DNA from: Pseudomonas sp. SST3
GTDB lineage: Bacteria; Pseudomonadota; Gammaproteobacteria; Pseudomonadales; Pseudomonadaceae
Direction: 5' to 3'
NCBI RefSeq assembly: GCF_003325755.1
Contig: NZ_QORI02000006.1
Coordinates: 62,057-126,056, forward strand
Length of the DNA: 64,000 nucleotides
In this document: positions 27,164-38,032 of the stretch, in pieces
How positions within the stretch are numbered: the first letter of the stretch is position 1
Layout of the letters: each line of letters begins with the position of its first letter
The notes under the pieces: model-generated
The model's database searches: none
Told to the model about the DNA's origin: nothing
Seen by the model: the letters and a program-made list of their open reading frames with translations, nothing else
Program-made: the position numbers and the translations under genes

Positions 27164-28363
27164 ATGCCGCGGCCTATCGTCATCCTCAGTCACATCGCCA
27201 CACTGTCCATCACTGAAGGGTTTCTTCCCGCGGCCCGCAGGCGTGGTCATCCTGTGTTGCTGCTCACCGATCATGCTCAGGACCATTGGCGTGAGCTGGA
27301 CAAGCTTGGCCAATCGGCTGAGGGGCTGGAGATCCACGAGTGTGATGTGTTCAATCCACTCGCGATAATCGAGCTCCTGCAGGCGCTCGGTCAGAAGCCA
27401 TTGGCGGTGTTTTCGAACAGCGATCACCTGCAAACCAGCACGGCGCTGGTAGCTGAAGCCTTCGATTGTCCCGGCAAGAGTTGGAGGTTGTGTTACGCAG
27501 CCAAGAACAAGGCGGTCATGCGTGAGCGATTGGGCCAGCTTAGCTTGCCCCGCCCATGGTTCAGAGTGATTACGCCAGACACAACGATCCCATCGAACAT
27601 ACCGTTCCCGGTGGTAGCCAAACCTCGCGAGGGGGTGGCAAGTCTGGACGTTCGCCTATGCCGGGATGCGGCCGAGCTGACCGACCACTGCAGCGCGTTC
27701 TGGCAACGTCAGCCCAACCGTGCAGTGCTGCTCGAAGCCTTCCTCGAAGGCCCCCTATTCACCCTGGAGACCCTTGGCGATGGGCAGCGCATTCAGGCCA
27801 TTGGCGGGTTCGATGTCAGTCTCAGCGCTCCACCGCATTTCGTCGAACTGGAAGCCCACTGGAACGGGCCTCTGACCCAGATGCACCGACAGGCTGCGCT
27901 AGCCCAGGTTGCGGCCTTCGGCATCAACTTCGGGGTCTGCCACAGTGAATTCATTCTCACCGCTGATGGCCCTGTGCTGGTGGAAATCAACTACCGCAGC
28001 ATCGGTGACGGTCGTGAATTTCTGCTTGACCGTCTACTGCCACAGGGATGGTTCGACCGGATCATGGGCCTGCATCTTGGCGACGCCCTGGCGGAACATC
28101 AAAACGGCGATGCACAGGCCCTCGTGCACTATGTGATCGCACCTCGCGCTGGTCGCCTGCTCATGGCCACCGATAGCTTTCAACAGGAGCAGAACGGTTA
28201 CCTGACGGACTATCAGGCATTGCGCCAAGCTGGCGAGGAAATTCGCATCAGCCATTCCAATAAGGACTATCTGGGCGTGTTGCGCTTGATCGCGCCAGAT
28301 GCCGGCGGCCTGCAGGCTCATCTGGCTCAGTCATGCGAACAGCTGCATTGGGAGTTTGCATGA
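27164..28363 (+). CDS. pvsA: ATP-grasp ligase, vibrioferrin biosynthesis (PvsA-like)
   Basis: ATP-grasp enzyme of 399 residues. The lid lysine lies in PVVAKPREGVASLD (K153), the adenine/hinge acid in LLEAFLEGPLFTLE (about 190) and the magnesium ligands in VLVEINYRSIGD (E274, N276). It should activate a carboxylate as acyl phosphate and join it to an amine; in vibrioferrin the likely task is adding L-alanine. That assignment follows gene order pvsABCDE as in Vibrio, not direct evidence. CGGAG precedes the start. The stop overlaps the next start by four bases. Confidence 0.85.
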   Translation: MPRPIVILSHIATLSITEGFLPAARRRGHPVLLLTDHAQDHWRELDKLGQSAEGLEIHECDVFNPLAIIELLQALGQKPLAVFSNSDHLQTSTALVAEAFDCPGKSWRLCYAAKNKAVMRERLGQLSLPRPWFRVITPDTTIPSNIPFPVVAKPREGVASLDVRLCRDAAELTDHCSAFWQRQPNRAVLLEAFLEGPLFTLETLGDGQRIQAIGGFDVSLSAPPHFVELEAHWNGPLTQMHRQAALAQVAAFGINFGVCHSEFILTADGPVLVEINYRSIGDGREFLLDRLLPQGWFDRIMGLHLGDALAEHQNGDAQALVHYVIAPRAGRLLMATDSFQQEQNGYLTDYQALRQAGEEIRISHSNKDYLGVLRLIAPDAGGLQAHLAQSCEQLHWEFA

Positions 28364-30135
28364 GCGCCGAATATATCCCGCCTCGCCCCGCAAACGATTA
28401 TGCAGCGATCAGTCAGCGGATCATCGATTGCTGCCTGCGCGAAAATATCCGCGGACTGATCGACCAGGCCCGTCCCGCTGCTCTCCCGGACGAGCTGCAG
28501 CATTATTGGCGTGGTCCTGCCTCTGCCGTCTGGATATGCCTCGCCGATCTCACCGAGGGTGAGATGTGGGTACCCGTTCGCCTGGATGCGCCCTTGCAGA
28601 CCTATAGCGCCGTAGCTGACCGCTGGTTATACCGAGACGGTGACCTTGTCGTACTCGAACAGGGATACCACCGCTGGCTCGAACATCTATCCCACGGGCT
28701 GGACGACGAGAGCCTTGCGCTGTTCGGTTCTTATATCGAGGAAGCCGACTGCGCGGTGGAACACCGGCGCCTGTGCCACCAAGCCTATGCCGCCAGGGCC
28801 GAAGGCATCGCCGGCATTCTAGACGAACCGAAGTGGGGCAAGCGCCAACTCGGCATCGATCGTCTGGCCAGCTATTTGGACCATCCCTTCTATCCCACCG
28901 CCCGCGCAAAAAGCGGCTTTAGCGCTCAGGCACTCGAGCGCTACGCGCCAGAGTTCGCCCCTCGTTTTCGCTTGAACTGGCTGGCAGTGCCCAAGGCAAC
29001 CCTCGAACGGACCAGTCCCCCACCGAGCGCCTGGCCCAGTTTCGACGAGCTGGGGCTGGAACCCAGCCTTGAGGGTACCCACGCCCTGATCCCGGTACAT
29101 CCGTTGACCTGGCCGGAGCTGGATCGCTTTGGCATACCGGACGGGAGTGTGCGTGCGCCGCGCAGCGCGCTAGAGGTGGAGCCAACGCTGTCGGTGCGTA
29201 CGGTGGCGCCAATCGAGTACCCGCACGAGCACATTAAGCTACCACTATTGGTCCGCACACTGGGCGCACGCAATCTGCGCTTGATCAAGCCCAGCACGCT
29301 TTATGACGGTCACCTGTTTCAAACCATTCTCCAGACGCTGGCGGCCAGCGACTTCGAATTGGGGTCCCGCTACTTGCATGTGGATGAGCAGCACGGCGCT
29401 CATGTGGATGGGCAAAGCCACCTAGCTTACATTCTGCGCCGCTACCCAGCCGAGCTGGAGAATGCGGCGCTGGTGCCCGTAGCCGCACTAGCGAGCCCCC
29501 TACCCGACGGTCGATTGTTTCTTGAAGCACTGGTGGAACGTTTCCATCAAGGTGACCTGCGTCGCTGGTGGGGGGAATATCTGGATCTGATGTTCCAGGT
29601 ACACCTGCGTTTGTGGCTCGGGTATGGCATCGCACTGGAGGCCAACCAGCAGAATGCCGTGCTGGTTGTTGAACGCGGCAAACCGATGCGCCTGCTCATG
29701 AAGGACAACGACGCTGGCCGGATCTGGACGCCGCGCCTGACGCAAGCCTGTCCGGCACTGGCGGACGCACCCGGTCAGCTACTGGACGAACGCATCCGCG
29801 TCCGCGACTGCCAGCCGCTGGCCGAGATGTTCTGCACTATCACGCTCCAGCTCAACATCATCGCGCCGCTGGAGGCCATCGCGATGGCCGGCCTGGTGAC
29901 CCGCTCCGAGTTCTATGCCTGGATGCGCGAGCGGCTGTGGGCCTGCCTGGCGCGGCTGGAGTGTGAAGGGCTGCCCGTCGCAGAGGCGCGACACTTGCTG
30001 ATCGACCGGCCGAACCTTCCGGTCAAGTACTTACTAAGCGCCGGTAGCCTGTTCAGCAAACAGCAGTCCGGCGCGGCGGATATCAACAAATACTACGGCT
30101 ACAGCGCGGCCAATTTTCTCAGGAACCCGGTCTGA
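28360..30135 (+). CDS. pvsB: IucA/IucC-family NIS siderophore synthetase (PvsB-like)
   Basis: Synthetase of 591 residues. The family pattern is present: GTHALIPVHPLTWPELDRFG, EPTLSVRTVAPIEYPHEHIKLPLLVRTLGARNLRL (ATP/citrate pocket) and NQQNAVLVVERGKPMRLLMKDNDAG in the C-terminal part. NIS synthetases adenylate a carboxylate of citrate or 2-oxoglutarate and transfer it to an amine or alcohol. By position this is PvsB, thought to complete vibrioferrin assembly. GGAG lies nine bases before the ATG at 28360; an upstream start is in frame but would overlap pvsA further. Confidence 0.9.
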   Translation: MSAEYIPPRPANDYAAISQRIIDCCLRENIRGLIDQARPAALPDELQHYWRGPASAVWICLADLTEGEMWVPVRLDAPLQTYSAVADRWLYRDGDLVVLEQGYHRWLEHLSHGLDDESLALFGSYIEEADCAVEHRRLCHQAYAARAEGIAGILDEPKWGKRQLGIDRLASYLDHPFYPTARAKSGFSAQALERYAPEFAPRFRLNWLAVPKATLERTSPPPSAWPSFDELGLEPSLEGTHALIPVHPLTWPELDRFGIPDGSVRAPRSALEVEPTLSVRTVAPIEYPHEHIKLPLLVRTLGARNLRLIKPSTLYDGHLFQTILQTLAASDFELGSRYLHVDEQHGAHVDGQSHLAYILRRYPAELENAALVPVAALASPLPDGRLFLEALVERFHQGDLRRWWGEYLDLMFQVHLRLWLGYGIALEANQQNAVLVVERGKPMRLLMKDNDAGRIWTPRLTQACPALADAPGQLLDERIRVRDCQPLAEMFCTITLQLNIIAPLEAIAMAGLVTRSEFYAWMRERLWACLARLECEGLPVAEARHLLIDRPNLPVKYLLSAGSLFSKQQSGAADINKYYGYSAANFLRNPV

Positions 30136-31277
30136 TGCCGCAACGACTGATCGCCTCGGTACTGCTCGGCCATTACCTTTCCGCCTTCACCGCTCTTGGC
30201 ATTCCCCTGTATCTGCCGCGCATCCTGGAAGATCTGGCGGTGACAGTACCGGGATGGGCGATCGGCGTGCTTTATGTGCTGCCAACAGTCTGCACCGCAA
30301 TAGCGGCGCCTATCTGGGGCAAGCTGGCTGACCGTCATGGGTGTCGTCTGTCCTTGTTGCGCGCCCACGCAGGGCTGGCCCTGGGTTTCCTGCTGGCCGG
30401 CTTCAGCGAGAGTCTGCCGCTGTTCGTACTGGCGCTGGTCATTCAAGGCACCTTTGGCGGCGCCATGGCCGCATCCAATGCCTATCTTGCGACGCAATTG
30501 ACAGGCGAAGGCTTGTCCCGCGCCCTCAACTGGACGCAATACTCAGCGCGCCTGGCGATGCTCACAGCGCCCGTCGTAATCGGTCTGCTGGCCACACGGG
30601 GGCTAGGCATCGAGCTGTACCGTTACCTGACCTGGCTACCGCTCCTCGCGCTGCTGCTGATCCTGCCCTTGCCTGCCGATGCGCCCCGTCTGCTCAGCAG
30701 TACCAGCAAGACGCCACCGGCGGGTGAGCTTCCGAACGACATGTGGCGTCTGCTCTGCGTGCAGTTTCTGTTCAGCTTCAGCATGGTCGTGACCTTTCCC
30801 TATTTCGTGCTGTATGGCGAGTCCGTTGGAGTCGAAAGCGATGCGATGATCGGGCTGCTCTATAGCCTGCCCCATCTCGTCTATCTGCTGGCTCTGCCTT
30901 GGGCCCAGCAGCGCGTCGGCAATGCGCTTGTTCCAGGCCTGGCACTTTTGGCTCTGAGCAACCTTCTGCAATTCATGGTGCAGCAGGCCGAGCTGTTAAT
31001 GCTGCTCCGCCTGATTGGCGGGCTGGGCATGCTGCTCTGCTTCGTCGGCCTGCACCGCTGCCTGAGCCAGCGTCGCCAGCAAGGCGCCAGCGGACGCCTG
31101 TTTGGCTGGTATGACGCCAGCGGCAAGTGGGCCGGGGCTCTGGCTGGCGTTGCCGCCGGTTTGGTCACTCACGTCCATGGCGTGGCCTCTCCCTTTCTCG
31201 TCGCATGCCTGGCCACGCTCGCCGCGTTGGCATTGGCGCGCCCTCTCGTCGCCCCTCAACAGGAGCTTCCGGCATGA
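30135..31277 (+). CDS. pvsC: MFS siderophore exporter (PvsC-like)
   Basis: Major facilitator of 380 residues with about 12 membrane segments. Segment 1 has LIASVLLGHYLSAFTALGIPLYLPRIL; the loop after segment 2 carries IWGKLADRHGCRLSLLRAH, the MFS motif A. In the vibrioferrin locus PvsC exports the finished siderophore, and the location between the two synthetases is the same here. The ATG overlaps the upstream TGA by one base (TGATG) and its stop overlaps the next start by four. Confidence 0.88.
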   Translation: MPQRLIASVLLGHYLSAFTALGIPLYLPRILEDLAVTVPGWAIGVLYVLPTVCTAIAAPIWGKLADRHGCRLSLLRAHAGLALGFLLAGFSESLPLFVLALVIQGTFGGAMAASNAYLATQLTGEGLSRALNWTQYSARLAMLTAPVVIGLLATRGLGIELYRYLTWLPLLALLLILPLPADAPRLLSSTSKTPPAGELPNDMWRLLCVQFLFSFSMVVTFPYFVLYGESVGVESDAMIGLLYSLPHLVYLLALPWAQQRVGNALVPGLALLALSNLLQFMVQQAELLMLLRLIGGLGMLLCFVGLHRCLSQRRQQGASGRLFGWYDASGKWAGALAGVAAGLVTHVHGVASPFLVACLATLAALALARPLVAPQQELPA

Positions 31278-33034
31278 CTGTAGCGTTGAATTTTTCTCCA
31301 CGCGACCGCGCATTGGACGTCGACGCCCAGCGCCACGCCATCGATTGTCTGGTCAATTGCTATCTGCGCGAATATGCACTGCCACGTGGCCAGGCTATCT
31401 TCGATTACCAGACGAGGGACGTCCCGATGGGCCTGCGCCAACTTGCCGGCCACCGGGTCGGTATCCAGCTACCTGGCGGCGGACGAATGATATTGATAGC
31501 CGACCGAACCAGCGCCCTGGGTCGCTGCCGGTTCGTCAGCCCTCCTTATATCAAGACCGATGGCCAAGGCTGGCGCCCGCTCGATCTGGATGGCCTGGCG
31601 CGATTGTTACTGGCACCGTTGGAAGGCCAAGAAAAACACCCGGAACTACTGCAGCAGATCGACAATAGCCTTCGCATCACCCGCGTCTTCCTGCAGCACA
31701 TCGCCTCTGCGGGCCATGAACATCGGGACAGCCTGTTGCAGTCCGAGCAGGGCCAGGTCTGGGGGCACGCCCTGCACCCGACACCCAAGAGCCGTGATGG
31801 CGTATCCGAAACCGAGCTGCTGGCGTGCTCGCCGGAAGTCGGCGCATGCTTTGCGCTGCATTGGTTCCGGGTCGATCCGACGCTGATACGCCATCAGGGC
31901 CGCGACCCGCGCCCGCTGCTTACCCAAATCGCCGGCGGCGAGCACCTCTACCCCTGCCATCCCTGGGAAGTTCAGCGGGTGCTGGCTGACCCGTTGGTGC
32001 AGCGAGTATGCCAGGAGGGATTGCTGGAATACCTGGGGCCGCGTGGGCTCGAGCTTCACCCGACGTCCTCGGTACGCACGCTATATCACCCGGATTTATC
32101 GCATTTTCTAAAGCTGTCGGTGCACGTACGGTTGACCAATTGTGTGCGCAAAAACGCATGGTACGAGCTGGACAGTGCCGTTGCGTTAACCGACCTACTA
32201 ACGCCGCTCATGCACAGCCTCGACCGGGAACAACCAGACTTTGCATTGATGCCTGAGCCATCCGCAAGCAGCCTGGATCTATCAGCTTTCGGCACACTCG
32301 AAGAAGCCCGCGAGGTGACCGAATGCTTCGGAATCCTCTACCGGGAGAACCTCGACCCAGCCACCCGTTTGCGGCATCGACCGCGTGTCGCGATGTCGCT
32401 GTTCACCTGGACCCTCCACGGCCATAGCGTCTGTCGCGAAGCAGTCATGCAGTGCGCCGCGCACCAGGGCATCAACCATCAGCAGGCCGCCGAACGCTGG
32501 CTGCGGGCGTATGCCGAACGACTGCTCGCCGGTGTTCTTTTCTGCCTGTTCGAACATGGCGTAGCGCTGGAGCCACATCTGCAAAATACCCTGATCGGAT
32601 TCGACGATCAGGGTCTGCCCGACCGCGTCTGGATTCGGGATTTGGAGGGTACCAAGCTGGTGCCGGAATATTGGCCCTCCGAGCGCCTCGCCCACCTCGA
32701 TCAGCGCACCCGGCAGTCGCTCTATTACACCAAAGACAAGGCCTGGAAACGGGTCGCTTACTGCGCTCTGGTGAACAATCTGGGCGAGGCGATATTCCAC
32801 CTGGCTGACGGACAAGCCTCACTTGAAAAGCAACTCTGGCGAGCCGCCGGTGAAATTTTGGAGGCGCAACGCCTCGTTCACGGCGACCCTTTACCGCTAC
32901 GCGAGCTGTGCGCCGGCGCACCGTTACCGAGCAAGGAAAATTTCATGACGCGACTACTGATGCGCGCCGATCGCGACGCGGGCTATACCGCCCTGCCCAA
33001 CCCGTTTGGCGTAAGCGTGGAGCACTGCCGATGA
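31274..33034 (+). CDS. pvsD: IucA/IucC-family NIS siderophore synthetase (PvsD-like)
   Basis: Second synthetase of the locus, 586 residues. Conserved regions: EHLYPCHPWEVQRVL, LHPTSSVRTLYHPDLSHFLKLSVHVRLTNCVRKNAWYEL, LEPHLQNTLIGFDDQGLPDRVWIRDLEGTKL and LVNNLGEAIFHLAD. This subgroup resembles AcsD of achromobactin, which joins citrate to L-serine. The same step is expected for vibrioferrin before decarboxylation to ethanolamine. The longest frame begins in the MFS gene at 31127, but the coupled ATG at 31274 is clearly better. Confidence 0.9.
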   Translation: MTVALNFSPRDRALDVDAQRHAIDCLVNCYLREYALPRGQAIFDYQTRDVPMGLRQLAGHRVGIQLPGGGRMILIADRTSALGRCRFVSPPYIKTDGQGWRPLDLDGLARLLLAPLEGQEKHPELLQQIDNSLRITRVFLQHIASAGHEHRDSLLQSEQGQVWGHALHPTPKSRDGVSETELLACSPEVGACFALHWFRVDPTLIRHQGRDPRPLLTQIAGGEHLYPCHPWEVQRVLADPLVQRVCQEGLLEYLGPRGLELHPTSSVRTLYHPDLSHFLKLSVHVRLTNCVRKNAWYELDSAVALTDLLTPLMHSLDREQPDFALMPEPSASSLDLSAFGTLEEAREVTECFGILYRENLDPATRLRHRPRVAMSLFTWTLHGHSVCREAVMQCAAHQGINHQQAAERWLRAYAERLLAGVLFCLFEHGVALEPHLQNTLIGFDDQGLPDRVWIRDLEGTKLVPEYWPSERLAHLDQRTRQSLYYTKDKAWKRVAYCALVNNLGEAIFHLADGQASLEKQLWRAAGEILEAQRLVHGDPLPLRELCAGAPLPSKENFMTRLLMRADRDAGYTALPNPFGVSVEHCR

Positions 33035-34212
33035 GCTTGCCTTCATCCGTCCGGCAGGCCATTACCGAGCTGAGCCGTAAAAGCGCGGACCCTTTGTGCG
33101 CTTATGTCTACGATCTGCCAGCGTTGGAAGCACACATTCGAGCCATGCGGGCGGTGCTGCCAGCGAATTGCGAGCTTTTTTACGCAGCCAAGGCTAACCC
33201 CGAAGCACCGATTCTGCAGACCCTGGCGCCTTGGGTGGATGGGTTTGAAGCGGCCTCTGGTGGAGAGCTGCGTTGGCTCTATCAGCACCATCCTGACAAA
33301 CCACTGATTTTTGGTGGTCCCGGCAAGCTGGATAGCGAACTGGCTGCGGCTCTGGACTGCGGCGTAGCGGCTTTTCATGTAGAAAGCCTCGGCGAACTGC
33401 GCCGTCTTGCCATTCAAGCCAAGCTCCTTGGAAATCCTGCGCCGGTGTTCCTGCGCCTCAACGTCAAGCTTGAAGAAGCGCCCGATAGCCGGCTGGTGAT
33501 GGGGGGTAAACCCACCCCTTTCGGGCTCGATGAAGAAGCCATGGAAGAGGCGTTCTCACTGCTGGCCGCGGAGCCTTTCCTGGAGCTTCAGGGGCTGCAT
33601 TTCCACCTGCTCTCCCATCAGCTCGACACCCAGGCTCATCTGAAGCTGATGCGTGAATATTTTCGCTTCTTTCACAAGATTACTGACCGGCACGGCCTTC
33701 AACTGCCGACCTTGAACGTCGGTGGCGGCATGGGCATCAACTACCAAGACCCGGAGCGCTCCTTCGATTGGAGAGCGTTCTGCCAGGCGCTTGCGGCTCT
33801 GATCGACGAGGAGGCCATGTGCGGGGTGCGCATTCGATTTGAGATAGGCCGTTTCATCGCTGCCAGCTGTGGCTATTACGTCATGCAGGTGCTGGACATC
33901 AAGCGCAACCACGGCCTGTACTTTGCCGTCGCTCGAGGCGGCACGCATCATTTCCGCACGCCCGCGGCTCAAGGTCACGACCATCCGTTCGAGATTATTC
34001 GAGGTGATGGGCCAGCAGCATTGGAAAATACCAAGGTGACCCTGGTGGGCCAACTCTGCACCCCGAAAGATGTGCTTTCGCGAGAGCAAGCTGTAGCGGC
34101 GTTGGGCGTTGGCGATCTGCTGGTATTCCCGCTGGCAGGCGCCTACGCCTGGAACATCTCTCACCGCGATTTCCTGATGCATCCACCGCCTGAGATGGTT
34201 TTTTTACAGTAG
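33031..34212 (+). CDS. pvsE: PLP-dependent decarboxylase (PvsE-like)
   Basis: Fold-type III (alanine racemase-like barrel) decarboxylase of 393 residues. K54 in FYAAKANPEAP is the PLP Schiff-base lysine; LNVGGGMGINYQ binds the phosphate; EIGRFIAASCGYYVMQVLDIK and GQLCTPKDVL hold the second-subunit cysteine. In achromobactin and vibrioferrin pathways the homologue decarboxylates the citrate-bound or free serine to the ethanolamine unit. It starts at 33031 overlapping pvsD by four bases. It is the last gene of the operon, with small hairpins but no strong terminator downstream. Confidence 0.9.
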   Translation: MSLPSSVRQAITELSRKSADPLCAYVYDLPALEAHIRAMRAVLPANCELFYAAKANPEAPILQTLAPWVDGFEAASGGELRWLYQHHPDKPLIFGGPGKLDSELAAALDCGVAAFHVESLGELRRLAIQAKLLGNPAPVFLRLNVKLEEAPDSRLVMGGKPTPFGLDEEAMEEAFSLLAAEPFLELQGLHFHLLSHQLDTQAHLKLMREYFRFFHKITDRHGLQLPTLNVGGGMGINYQDPERSFDWRAFCQALAALIDEEAMCGVRIRFEIGRFIAASCGYYVMQVLDIKRNHGLYFAVARGGTHHFRTPAAQGHDHPFEIIRGDGPAALENTKVTLVGQLCTPKDVLSREQAVAALGVGDLLVFPLAGAYAWNISHRDFLMHPPPEMVFLQ

Positions 34213-34750
34213 TTCTGGCCGGATATGATTCAAGCTGCGCCGCGAGATCGGCGTTGATAAGCGTAATAGGATTGCGGCCACGACCACCGTTGCGGTGGCT
34301 CTCGCGACTGATCATGGATGGTGCATGTCCGCGGCGGAGCAATAAGCCGCATCAACTGCGACCACAAGCAATCGTGAGGTCGCTCGCCCAGATTATTGCG
34401 TTGAATTGGCTCCTGCCGTCACTGACAGGAGCTGTGTCTCGACTGGCACGTGGCCCGATCAACCATATTCAGCACGTATTGCACTGCACCTTGGAAATCA
34501 GGCACGGTGCTCCGCCCGATGTTCCGCGTTCAACGATTGTGACGCCTTGCGCGTCATGCCCACTCGGGTTGATCGGCCGCTATTCATCGTTCCTGACATC
34601 CGAACGACCCGAGACCCTGTCGAATCGGCGCCAACCGCACTACAATGCACGCCCTTTTTACGCAAACGCTTTCTAGTACCGGTCAGCTGACCGGGCTTGG
34701 TCGCGCCTGGGTCGCGCGGCGACCCTCCTCCGAAACCCCAGGACACCGCT
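34213..34750. other. Intergenic region pvsE-ybiT
   Basis: A 538-base gap. It contains two hairpins: CCACCG-TTG-CGGTGG at 34284-34298 and GCTCCTG/CAGGAGC at 34409-34432, either of which may end the siderophore transcript. TACAAT near 34641 could be the ybiT -10. Short open frames here lack ribosome sites and family features, so I call no gene. Confidence 0.5.
34284..34298 (+). terminator. Possible terminator downstream of pvsE
   Basis: Perfect 6-bp hairpin CCACCG-TTG-CGGTGG followed by CTCTCG, about 70 bases after the pvsE stop. There is no T-run; weak candidate. Confidence 0.3.
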
Positions 34751-36337
<1,587 letters not shown>

Positions 36338-36352
36338 GGATTGTCGGCAACG

Positions 36353-36379
36353 AAAAGCGCCCCGCCAATGCGCGCTTTT
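36353..36379. terminator. Bidirectional terminator between ybiT and azoR
   Basis: AAAAGCGC and GCGCTTTT form an 8-bp stem around an 11-base loop between two convergent genes. The A/T ends give a T-run in both directions. Confidence 0.65.
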
Positions 36380-36395
36380 GCATGAACCGTTTGGA

Positions 36396-37001
36396 TCAGA
36401 CGGTTTCGAACAGCTCGTCGATCGCCTGCTGTGCCGCACTCATTGCTGTTTCGCGTGCACCACCCATGGCGAGACCATGAGCCCGGACGATCTCGATATC
36501 GGTGATGCCGAGAAAGCCCAGCACCAATCTCAGGTAACCCTCGTGGGCGACACCGGTGGGCTGATCGGCGTGCATACCTCCAGCAGTTGAAACGAGAATG
36601 ACGCGCTTACCGCCAGCCAAGCCTTCCGCGCCGTTGGGGCCGTAGCGGAAGGTCTTGCCTGCCACGGCGATACGATCGATCCACGCCTTGAGCTGACTGG
36701 GCACGCTGAAGTTGTACATGGGCGCGCCGATGATCAGCAGATCCGCCGCGAGAAATTCGTTCAACGTTGCTTCTGCCAATGCGGCTGCTTGACGCTGCAC
36801 GGCGTCGCGCAGCTCGTCGGGAGTACCGGTCGCAGCCAGGCTCGCCCCGGATAGGTGGGTCAGTTCGTCAGCGGCGAGATCACGATAGCGCAAGGTGCTT
36901 TCCGGTTCGGCAGCCCGCACCGCCGTCGCGACGGCGTGGGTGAGCTGACGCGAAGCCGAGGCATCGCCGAGGATGCTTGAGTCAAGGTGCAGTACGTTCA
37001 T
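36396..37001 (-). CDS. azoR: FMN-dependent NADH-azoreductase / quinone reductase
   Basis: Flavodoxin-like enzyme of 201 residues, the standard AzoR length. Features: [20 protein letters not shown] (FMN phosphate contacts), [23 protein letters not shown], which is the AzoR signature, [26 protein letters not shown], and [21 protein letters not shown]. It reduces quinones and azo compounds with NADH. It is divergent from a LysR gene 112 bases away, the common Pseudomonas arrangement in which that regulator responds to quinone-like stress. Confidence 0.94.
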   Translation of the reverse strand: MNVLHLDSSILGDASASRQLTHAVATAVRAAEPESTLRYRDLAADELTHLSGASLAATGTPDELRDAVQRQAAALAEATLNEFLAADLLIIGAPMYNFSVPSQLKAWIDRIAVAGKTFRYGPNGAEGLAGGKRVILVSTAGGMHADQPTGVAHEGYLRLVLGFLGITDIEIVRAHGLAMGGARETAMSAAQQAIDELFETV

Positions 37002-37112
37002 ATCAGATCTCCGTCGCAGGTTCGTTTCGATGGAGAAAGCCTACCGATGAATCCAATCAATGATTAGTAAGCAAAAATGCGATAGCTTGTCGCGCATATA
37101 GGACAAACAACC

Positions 37113-38000
37113 ATGCAAGACCTTAACGACCTTTTTTATTTCGCCAAGGTGGTCGAAGCCGGCGGATTTGCCGCCGCCGGTCGCCAGCTCGGCATCCCCA
37201 AATCACGGCTATCACGGCGAATCGCCGAGCTTGAAGAGCGCCTCGGTGCGCGACTGCTTCAGCGCACCACGCGGAAGCTGGCAGTGACCGAAGTTGGCGA
37301 CCGCTACTATCGCCACTGTCAGGCGATGCTGCTGGAAGCGGAACAGGCGGATGAAGCAGTGGCAAGTCTCATCAGCGAACCCAGAGGGCGCGTGCGCGTT
37401 TCCTGCCCCATCGCGGTGGCTGGATTCTCCGAGGTGGTAGTGGACTTTCTCACGACCTATCCGCTGGTAACGCTAGAGACCATCGTGACCAACCGGCGCG
37501 TGGATCTGGTCAACGAGGGCATCGACGTCGCCTTGCGAGTTCGTACCGCGGATGATGAGGATCCTTCGCTAATCGTCCGTCGTCTGCAGCCGGCCATCGC
37601 CTACCTCGTTTGCTCGCCTGGTCTGCTCGACGAGCAGCTCATCAGTCACCCCGAAGACTTGGCAAAGCTCGCTGTGCTAGGCGCACCCGATGCGGATCGT
37701 AAGGTGCGCTATCGGCTGGTCAATGGTGATGGTGAGATCCGTGAGGTTGCGCTAGAGCCACGGCTTGTTGTCGATGACTTCGGTATTCGAAAGGCCTCAG
37801 CGCTGGCGGGGCTCGGCTTGACCATGTTGCCGCGTGGTTACTGCGAAGACGAACTGGCAAGCGGAGAGCTGATTCGTGTTTTACCAGACTGGACGCTACC
37901 AGGCGGCCACCTGCAGATTGCGTACCTTCATCGCCGCGGAATGCTGCCTGCCGTTCGCGCCTGGATAGATCATCTCGCGAAAGTTTTCGGTCAGGATTAA
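37113..38000 (+). CDS. LysR-family regulator divergent to azoR
   Basis: Regulator of 295 residues. Head domain: DLNDLFYFAKVVEAGGFAAAGRQLGIPKSRLSRRIAELEERLGARLLQRTTRKLAVTEVG, the pattern of the large LysR subgroup often annotated as regulators of oxidoreductases. The effector domain contains VRVSCPIAVAGFSEVVVDFL and LAGLGLTMLPRGYCEDELASGEL. Divergent promoter region with azoR has ATTGAT/AATCATTG-like inverted pieces that could be the binding site. Probably activates azoR. Confidence 0.88.
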   Translation: MQDLNDLFYFAKVVEAGGFAAAGRQLGIPKSRLSRRIAELEERLGARLLQRTTRKLAVTEVGDRYYRHCQAMLLEAEQADEAVASLISEPRGRVRVSCPIAVAGFSEVVVDFLTTYPLVTLETIVTNRRVDLVNEGIDVALRVRTADDEDPSLIVRRLQPAIAYLVCSPGLLDEQLISHPEDLAKLAVLGAPDADRKVRYRLVNGDGEIREVALEPRLVVDDFGIRKASALAGLGLTMLPRGYCEDELASGELIRVLPDWTLPGGHLQIAYLHRRGMLPAVRAWIDHLAKVFGQD

Positions 38001-38032
38001 CGCGTGAAGCCTGGCAAAACGCGCCCTTTCGC

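Noticed and set aside
34254..34690. Small plus-strand reading frames in the pvsE-ybiT gap
   Set aside because: No ribosome sites, no recognisable domains, and two frames overlap each other; ybiT homology begins only at the TTG 34751.
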